Source: Desulfotignum sp.
GTDB taxonomy: Bacteria; Desulfobacterota; Desulfobacteria; Desulfobacterales; Desulfobacteraceae
Length of the DNA: 64,000 bases
Direction: 5' to 3'
NCBI GenBank assembly: GCA_011390635.1
Contig: JAABSA010000003.1
Coordinates: 1-64,000 of the forward strand
The notes beneath the pieces were generated by a model that had not been told where the DNA came from, made no database searches, and saw only the letters and a list, made by a program, of their open reading frames with translations. Made by a program: the position numbers and the translations under genes. Positions within the stretch are counted from its first letter, which is position 1. Every line of letters starts with the position of its first letter. This document shows positions 58,741 through 64,000 of the stretch, one piece after another.

Positions 58741-61700
58741 ATGATACCCCAGTTCATCAAACGGTTCAGACACCTGATCACCGGTCTATTCAAACACATC
58801 CAGGTGGGAAAATCTCTGGATCAGATCCCTGAAAACACCCTTGTTCTATTTCCTTTTCTCCCCAATCACCTGTCGTGCGGCATCTGTGCACTGGTGGCCT
58901 TCAAAGGGAAAGATCACGCGCCACAACTGTCTGATCTCAAGGATCAGGTCGCCCACATTGAATCTGTTACCGTGAATGCCGATGCACCGGATGCCATTTG
59001 CGAACCTGATCAGTTTCTCGGGGGAGATGCGGTGCTGGACCGTTTGTGGGAATCCGCCCAGTCATTGAAGCAGGAATCGGTTTTCCAGAAGATATTTTTT
59101 AATGCCGACCATATCCAGTCTATTGCTGATACCACAAAAACACTCTTTGAAATCATCAGTACCCAGCAGGCCCGGTTCAAACAGACAAAACCCAATCTGT
59201 GCCCACAGACAGTGGAAATCAGGTCACTGGGGATTGAAAAACTCAAAGATATATACTGGTGCCTGAAAAAAGAAGTGCTGGACAATATTACGGCCATAAA
59301 ATCGTTGACCGTGGATCTGTCCCACACCCTTACCCCCGGTGGTATGGTTGTTTTCAAACGGATCAATGCCGTGCTCAACAGCATTGACCGCTTAGAGGTA
59401 CGGGGCCGGGATTCCGCAGGTATCTCCGTGATGTTCACCCTTGACCCATCTGAATTTGATAATTTCCGCAGCCGCATCACCAAAGCCGGGCTCACAGATA
59501 TTTTAAAGCAGCGTAACAACCACCTGGTTCTGTCCAATAACAGCATCAATATCCACCATGTGACCTCCCGGGAAAAAGAAAGGGTATCCATTACATTTGT
59601 CTACAAATTTGCCGCTGAAGTGGGTGCATTGGGAGACAATGCCGCATTCATCAGAAGCCAGATCAGAAACGATCTTATCCTCCAGCTCCTGGTGGGGTTC
59701 ACATTTGTATCGCATTCGGTCAGCGCCCATACCAGGTGGGCATCTGTGGGGGATATCACCGAAGCCAACTGCCATCCTGTGGACAACACCCCCACAGATC
59801 ATGAAATTGAAAAACTGGGCATTATTCATGTCTGCCTCAACGGAGACATTGACAATTACCTGGAACTGAAAACCGAGTATGAAGCCCGGTACGACAAAAT
59901 CCACCCGGATATCAATACCGACACCAAGCTGATCCCGCTGCAGATCCAGCACCATCTCAAACAGGGGGCGGAGATTGAGGAGGCATTCAGGCTGGCGGTA
60001 AATGATTTTGAGGGATCCCATGCCATATCCATGCACACAGACCTTGCCCCGGGAAACATTTTTCTTGCCCAGAAAGGCAGCGGCCAGGCCATCTTTGTGG
60101 GTATCACCCCCGACCATTACATGGCTGCTTCCGAACTTTACGGCATCGTGGAAGAAACCCCTTATTATATCAAGCTCAACGGTGCTGACAAAGGACAGAT
60201 TGTTATTCTGGACCAGCTTTCTTCCGGCGGTCTGGAAGGTATCCGCTCTTTTACCTACAACGGGGATCATATCCCCATCCAGGAGCAGGACCTGCAGACC
60301 AGCCAGATCACCTCAAGGGATATTGACCGCCAGGAGTTTTCCCATTATTTTCTCAAAGAGATCTGTGAAGCCCCGGAATCTGTGGAAAAGACCCTTGAAA
60401 ATAAATTTTTCCAGGATCCGGATACCCATTTGTTTGACATCCAGCTGGGAACCCGGGTCATGCCGGAGACCATACGAGAAGAACTTGCAGCCGGAAAACT
60501 GCAAAAGATTTTTTTCATCGGCCAGGGAACTGCCGGGGTAGCAGCCCAGGGATGTGCAGACCTTTTGACATGCTATCTGGGAGACCGGCATTTTGATATC
60601 CGTGCGTTGAAATCTTCGGAACTGTCCGGGTTCTGTATGGTGGAAGGAGATGATCCGGCCACGGCCATGTCCAATACCCTGGTGGTGGCCATCAGTCAGT
60701 CCGGCACCACCACAGATACCAACCGGACCGTGGATATGGTCAAAGCCGGCGGCGCCAGGACCCTGGCCATTGTCAACCGCAGAGATTCAGACCTCACCTT
60801 CAAGGTGGACGGGGTGTTGTACACCAGTTCCGGCCGGGACATTGAAATGTCGGTGGCATCCACCAAGGCATTTTATTCCCAGATTGCCGCAGGCGCCGTC
60901 CTGGGCCTGCAGATTGCCGCCATTACCGGTGCCAGGTCGGCAGAATACATCACAGAAGAGATCCAGGAACTGTTGTCCATCCCGGATAAAATGCGGATTG
61001 TTTTACACCTGCGGGACCAGATCCAGGCATCCGCCTTCCGTCTGGCGGTCACCAAAAACTACTGGGCCACTGTGGGCTCCGGTGCCAACAAGACCTCTGC
61101 TGATGAAATCCGCATTAAATTATCGGAACTGTGCTACAAAACCATTTCCTCTGATTTTGTAGAGGACAAAAAACACATTGACCTGTCATCAGAACCGTTG
61201 ATCATCATCTGTGCAGCCGGCACCAGAGAAAGTGTTCTCGGCGACATCATCAAGGACACCGCCATCTTCCACGCCCATAAAGCCACTCCTTTGGTCATTG
61301 CCACCCAGGGAGAAAACCGCTTTGATCTGTATGCGGAAGATGTTTTTAAAGTGCCGCAGATAAAAGAGCAGTTTGCCCCGATCCTCAATACCCTGGTGGG
61401 CCATATCTGGGGGTATTATGCTGCCCTTGCCATAAACGAAGGCTCACGGTTCATGTATGACTGCCGGGCACATGTCCAGGAAATACTGGATGAATTCACT
61501 GCCATGGGCCATGATGCATATGAGGTCCTGCTGGAAAAAAAATTCAGGGAACACATTGCAGCCTTTTACAACCAGTTTTCAAAAAAACGCAGAGAAAATG
61601 CTTTTCCGGCTGCCATGGGGCTGGACAATGTAGCCAATATCACTTTGCTGCTCAAATACCTGTCCGGCAGACTGCCGGTCTCTGATTTTGAAATCGATTT

Positions 61701-62439
61701 CATGACCAAGGGCACGCCCTCCAATATGCTCAACACCTTTTTTGAAAATCTGGGGCTTGCCATCAACAATATGGCCAGGCCCGTGGATGCGATCAAGCAC
61801 CAGGCCAAGACGGTAACCGTGGGTACCAGCCGCATACGGGAAACCTTCCAGGGACTGGTCTTTGATGAACTGGCTTTTCATGATATCCAGATCTCTCAGA
61901 TCACCAATAAAAACGTTCTGGTCATCAAGAATCTCCAGGAGGTCATTGCCAGGGTAAACGGAGGCCTGCTTTACCAGGTGACCGGCCTCAACCTTCTGGG
62001 GGAAGTCACCCCTGAGACCCGGATCCAGGTGAACAAAAAAACGGGAATGTTGAAAGATGAAACATCCCGTGTGGAGACCGATCCCCAGCTCAAAGGCACC
62101 AAGAACATTATTGTCAGGGAAGGCAATGTATATATCGGCAAAGGCCGCAAGGACAAAAAAAGCATCCTGGTGATTCCGGTAATATCCGCATCACCGGCCA
62201 CCCCCAATATCATTGAATTCATTTTGTCTTTGAATGTGGATTTCAAACCGTCTGAATCTGTGTCCCTGCTGAAGAAAATCAAGGCTTTGGGCGGAAAATA
62301 TACCCGTCTTAAGGACTGGGTTGTGGAAAGCGAAAACATTGCCTGGGATGATAAATTTCTCAACCTGGTACCGGTGGAGACCCTGTTCGGGGATACTGCC
62401 GAACAGGTGGTGCAAGCCATTATCAAAAAAATCCAATGA
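58741..62439 (+). CDS. 1232-residue GlmS-like protein: split glutaminase-like region, two SIS domains and a novel C-terminal region
   Basis: Segments of glucosamine-6-phosphate synthase are recognisable in order but spread out: CGICALVAFKG (Cys46), RLEVRGRDSAGIS (about 217), SAHTRWASVGD (about 330), CLNGDIDNYLELK, and TDTKLIPL. SIS domain 1 carries FIGQGTAGVAAQ, ISQSGTTTDTN and MSVASTKAF; SIS domain 2 begins WATVGSGANKTSADEIR. Normal GlmS is about 610 residues with Cys1 as nucleophile. Here Cys46 would need N-terminal processing, about 170 residues are inserted before RGRDSAG, the usual KHGP isomerase motif reads KKHIDLSSEP, and about 300 extra residues follow SIS 2. A sugar-phosphate enzyme or regulator of unknown reaction. 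Confidence 0.82.
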   Translation: MIPQFIKRFRHLITGLFKHIQVGKSLDQIPENTLVLFPFLPNHLSCGICALVAFKGKDHAPQLSDLKDQVAHIESVTVNADAPDAICEPDQFLGGDAVLDRLWESAQSLKQESVFQKIFFNADHIQSIADTTKTLFEIISTQQARFKQTKPNLCPQTVEIRSLGIEKLKDIYWCLKKEVLDNITAIKSLTVDLSHTLTPGGMVVFKRINAVLNSIDRLEVRGRDSAGISVMFTLDPSEFDNFRSRITKAGLTDILKQRNNHLVLSNNSINIHHVTSREKERVSITFVYKFAAEVGALGDNAAFIRSQIRNDLILQLLVGFTFVSHSVSAHTRWASVGDITEANCHPVDNTPTDHEIEKLGIIHVCLNGDIDNYLELKTEYEARYDKIHPDINTDTKLIPLQIQHHLKQGAEIEEAFRLAVNDFEGSHAISMHTDLAPGNIFLAQKGSGQAIFVGITPDHYMAASELYGIVEETPYYIKLNGADKGQIVILDQLSSGGLEGIRSFTYNGDHIPIQEQDLQTSQITSRDIDRQEFSHYFLKEICEAPESVEKTLENKFFQDPDTHLFDIQLGTRVMPETIREELAAGKLQKIFFIGQGTAGVAAQGCADLLTCYLGDRHFDIRALKSSELSGFCMVEGDDPATAMSNTLVVAISQSGTTTDTNRTVDMVKAGGARTLAIVNRRDSDLTFKVDGVLYTSSGRDIEMSVASTKAFYSQIAAGAVLGLQIAAITGARSAEYITEEIQELLSIPDKMRIVLHLRDQIQASAFRLAVTKNYWATVGSGANKTSADEIRIKLSELCYKTISSDFVEDKKHIDLSSEPLIIICAAGTRESVLGDIIKDTAIFHAHKATPLVIATQGENRFDLYAEDVFKVPQIKEQFAPILNTLVGHIWGYYAALAINEGSRFMYDCRAHVQEILDEFTAMGHDAYEVLLEKKFREHIAAFYNQFSKKRRENAFPAAMGLDNVANITLLLKYLSGRLPVSDFEIDFMTKGTPSNMLNTFFENLGLAINNMARPVDAIKHQAKTVTVGTSRIRETFQGLVFDELAFHDIQISQITNKNVLVIKNLQEVIARVNGGLLYQVTGLNLLGEVTPETRIQVNKKTGMLKDETSRVETDPQLKGTKNIIVREGNVYIGKGRKDKKSILVIPVISASPATPNIIEFILSLNVDFKPSESVSLLKKIKALGGKYTRLKDWVVESENIAWDDKFLNLVPVETLFGDTAEQVVQAIIKKIQ

Positions 62440-62521
62440 TTATGTCTGCAAACCGGTGTGGAAGACGATACCCGTCATGCAGGCCCGGGACAGCCGCACC
62501 ACCGCCGGACTGTGTCCCTTA

Positions 62522-64000
62522 CTATCTGTACAGGCAGTTGGAAAGGGCCATGGCCAGGTCTGACATGAGAAACGGTTTTTCAATGGCAGCGGTGAAGCCG
62601 AAGGTCCGGGGTGAAGAAATGGCTTCATCTTCCGAATAGCCGCTGGCAACAATAACCGGTACCTGCATGTCCAGTTTCCTGATTTCTGCCACTGCCTGTT
62701 TTCCGCCCATGCCGCCGGGAATGGTCAGATCCAGAATCACCGCCACAAAAGGGGCCGCTGTTTTCCGGGCGGCAATAAATTGCGTTACCGCATCCTGTCC
62801 GTTTGCAGTGGCAGTGACAACAAATCCCATCTGACACAGCATCTGTGCCAGCATATCCCTTATCAGTTTTACATCATCCATGATCAGCACCGGCCCGCTG
62901 CCTGAAAATTTTTTTTCTTGTTTTGAAGGTTCTAATCGGGGCTGGCGATCAATGGCCGGCAAAAAGATATGAAACGATGTACCCTCATCCGGGCGGGAGG
63001 CAACCTGTATCACACCTCCGTGGCGCTTGACAATGGAATAGGAAGTGGCCAGTCCCAGGCCGGATCCGGTTTTTTTGGTGGAAAAAAAGGGATCAAAAAT
63101 CCGGTTCAGGTGTTCGGACGCAATGCCTGTTCCTGTGTCTGAAATACTTATTTTCACATATTTGCCCGGATCCAGGGCAACCGGGTCCTTTTCTGTTATC
63201 CGCATGTTTGCGGCGATTATATGGATACTGCCGCCATCGGGCATGGCATGCAGGGCATTGATCACGATATTGTCCACCACCTGGCTGATCTGGTTTCTGT
63301 CATAACGGCATGGCCACAGATCCTGCGCCATATCAAATATACAGGCAACATTGGCACCGCTTAATGCAAATTGCACCGTTTCCTGTAAAAAAGGCAGCAG
63401 ATACCCGTCCGATTTCACTGGCGCACCACCCTTGGAAAAGGTGAGAAGCTGACTGGTCAAGGATTTGGCACGGTCTGATGAGGCCAGTACCCGGGACAGA
63501 TATTCAGCCACTTTTTCATCTGCGGTATCTTTCAGGGCCAGGTCCAGGTATCCGAAAATGCCGCTCAGGTAATTGTTGAAGTCATGGGCAATCCCACCGG
63601 CCAGGGTACCTAAAGATTCCATTTTCTGGGCCTGCTCATATTGGTATTCCAGCAGCTTTTTGCCGCTGATATCCCGCAGATTGACCACCATGCCATAGGG
63701 CAATCCTCTGGCATCTTTTATCACGGCGGCACTCAGATGGATGTCCAGGCGCTTGCGGTCCCGGGTAAACCGCTGGGTCTCAAAATGCAGCGGATTGCCC
63801 TGCTCCATGATGCGGGCAATTTTACGGTCGGTCAATGCTGTCTGGTCATCGGGAACAAAAGGAATGGTGTTGCCTTTAAGTTCAGCCAGGGTCCAGCCGA
63901 ACACTTTGGTAAATGCCGGGTTCAGGTATTGGGGATGCCCGTTGAGATCATACATGACCATGGGATCGGGATTTGCCTCCAGTATGGCCCGCATGCGCTG
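62522..64000 (-). CDS. Hybrid sensor histidine kinase (PAS-HisKA-HATPase-REC), N-terminus beyond window
   Basis: The frame is still open at the right edge, so the start and any sensor region are missing. Visible domains: PAS (ILEANPDPMVMYDLNGHPQY onward), phosphoacceptor box LAGGIAHDFNNYLSGI, ATPase N-box NIVINALHAMP, G-boxes DTGTGIASEH and GSGLGLATSY. A C-terminal receiver has DD in LIMDDVKLIRD and the phosphorylated Asp in VILDLTIPGG. Such kinases with HDFNN boxes often signal internally or to a separate histidine phosphotransferase. It is convergent with the GlmS-like gene; a small hairpin (62487-62518) without a T-run lies between. Confidence 0.93.
   Translation of the reverse strand, partial: QRMRAILEANPDPMVMYDLNGHPQYLNPAFTKVFGWTLAELKGNTIPFVPDDQTALTDRKIARIMEQGNPLHFETQRFTRDRKRLDIHLSAAVIKDARGLPYGMVVNLRDISGKKLLEYQYEQAQKMESLGTLAGGIAHDFNNYLSGIFGYLDLALKDTADEKVAEYLSRVLASSDRAKSLTSQLLTFSKGGAPVKSDGYLLPFLQETVQFALSGANVACIFDMAQDLWPCRYDRNQISQVVDNIVINALHAMPDGGSIHIIAANMRITEKDPVALDPGKYVKISISDTGTGIASEHLNRIFDPFFSTKKTGSGLGLATSYSIVKRHGGVIQVASRPDEGTSFHIFLPAIDRQPRLEPSKQEKKFSGSGPVLIMDDVKLIRDMLAQMLCQMGFVVTATANGQDAVTQFIAARKTAAPFVAVILDLTIPGGMGGKQAVAEIRKLDMQVPVIVASGYSEDEAISSPRTFGFTAAIEKPFLMSDLAMALSNCLYR

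Noticed and set aside
62487-62518. Hairpin GGGACA..TGTCCC between the GlmS-like and kinase genes
   Set aside because: Short stem with no T-run on either strand; not enough to call a terminator.

Overview
The window reads as chromosomal core DNA of a Gram-negative, flagellated, anaerobic deltaproteobacterium (Desulfobacterota), most likely of the Desulfobacteraceae type. The grounds are a full outer-membrane toolkit (Tol-Pal, LptD, LPP20-like lipoprotein), a lone two-cluster 4Fe-4S ferredoxin, sodium-type-length MotAB, two PilB/GspE ATPases plus a prepilin peptidase, and the style of the proteins. This placement is inference from protein style; no 16S rRNA is present. I saw no prophage, insertion sequence, integron or CRISPR array. 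Coding density is high and almost all genes are in tight same-strand runs.

Layout. 1-2.5 kb: a truncated lipoprotein gene, a small secreted protein and a PBP4-type carboxypeptidase (dacB). 2.5-8.1 kb (minus): lon-tsaB-psd-greA-rpoZ-folE2. 8.2-12.4 kb: pilD, cheX, an HU gene with its own promoter and terminator, a PilZ c-di-GMP receptor and exonuclease I (sbcB). 12.5-13.4 kb: rplM-rpsI. 13.5-17.8 kb (minus): a four-gene block of a Csd6-like YkuD protein, a single-pass membrane protein with a coiled coil, a Csd4-like M99 carboxypeptidase and a bactofilin. It looks like a cell-shape module analogous to the Helicobacter/Campylobacter helical-shape machinery. 17.8-25.3 kb (minus): tolQ-tolR-tolA-tolB-pal-cpoB-ruvC-ruvA-ruvB. 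25.4-28.5 kb (minus): groES-groEL, an FmdB-type zinc ribbon and an orphan HExxH protein. 28.7-31.0 kb: a 31-residue ribosomal-type peptide with a strong terminator, then hflK-hflC.

31.0-33.0 kb holds two related palindromic elements with perfectly paired 20-bp arms. They flank a dciA-like gene and a TrmN6-like methyltransferase, and are followed by tRNA-Ser(GGA). From there dnaX-ybaB-recR-ykgJ runs into a GspE/PilB ATPase and an HDOD protein. 38.9-44.4 kb (minus): a second PilB-like ATPase, an HD hydrolase, and a degenerate HD-GYP protein coupled to motA-motB. 44.6-46.7 kb: an EamA transporter, a dimethylargininase-like enzyme and a ferredoxin. 46.8-50.1 kb (minus): a cysteine synthase fused to a cysteinyl-tRNA-synthetase-like domain that lacks both class I signature motifs, coupled to an unrecognised gene. 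50.2-62.4 kb (plus): lptD, a NusG paralogue, an IHF-like protein, holB, ricT-like, metG, a monofunctional penicillin-binding protein and a 1232-residue GlmS-like protein. The window ends inside a hybrid histidine kinase.

The most notable items are the shape module, the fused cysteine synthase/CysRS-like protein, the oversized GlmS-like protein and the palindromic element pair. Domain calls are from reading motifs by eye; no database search was possible.
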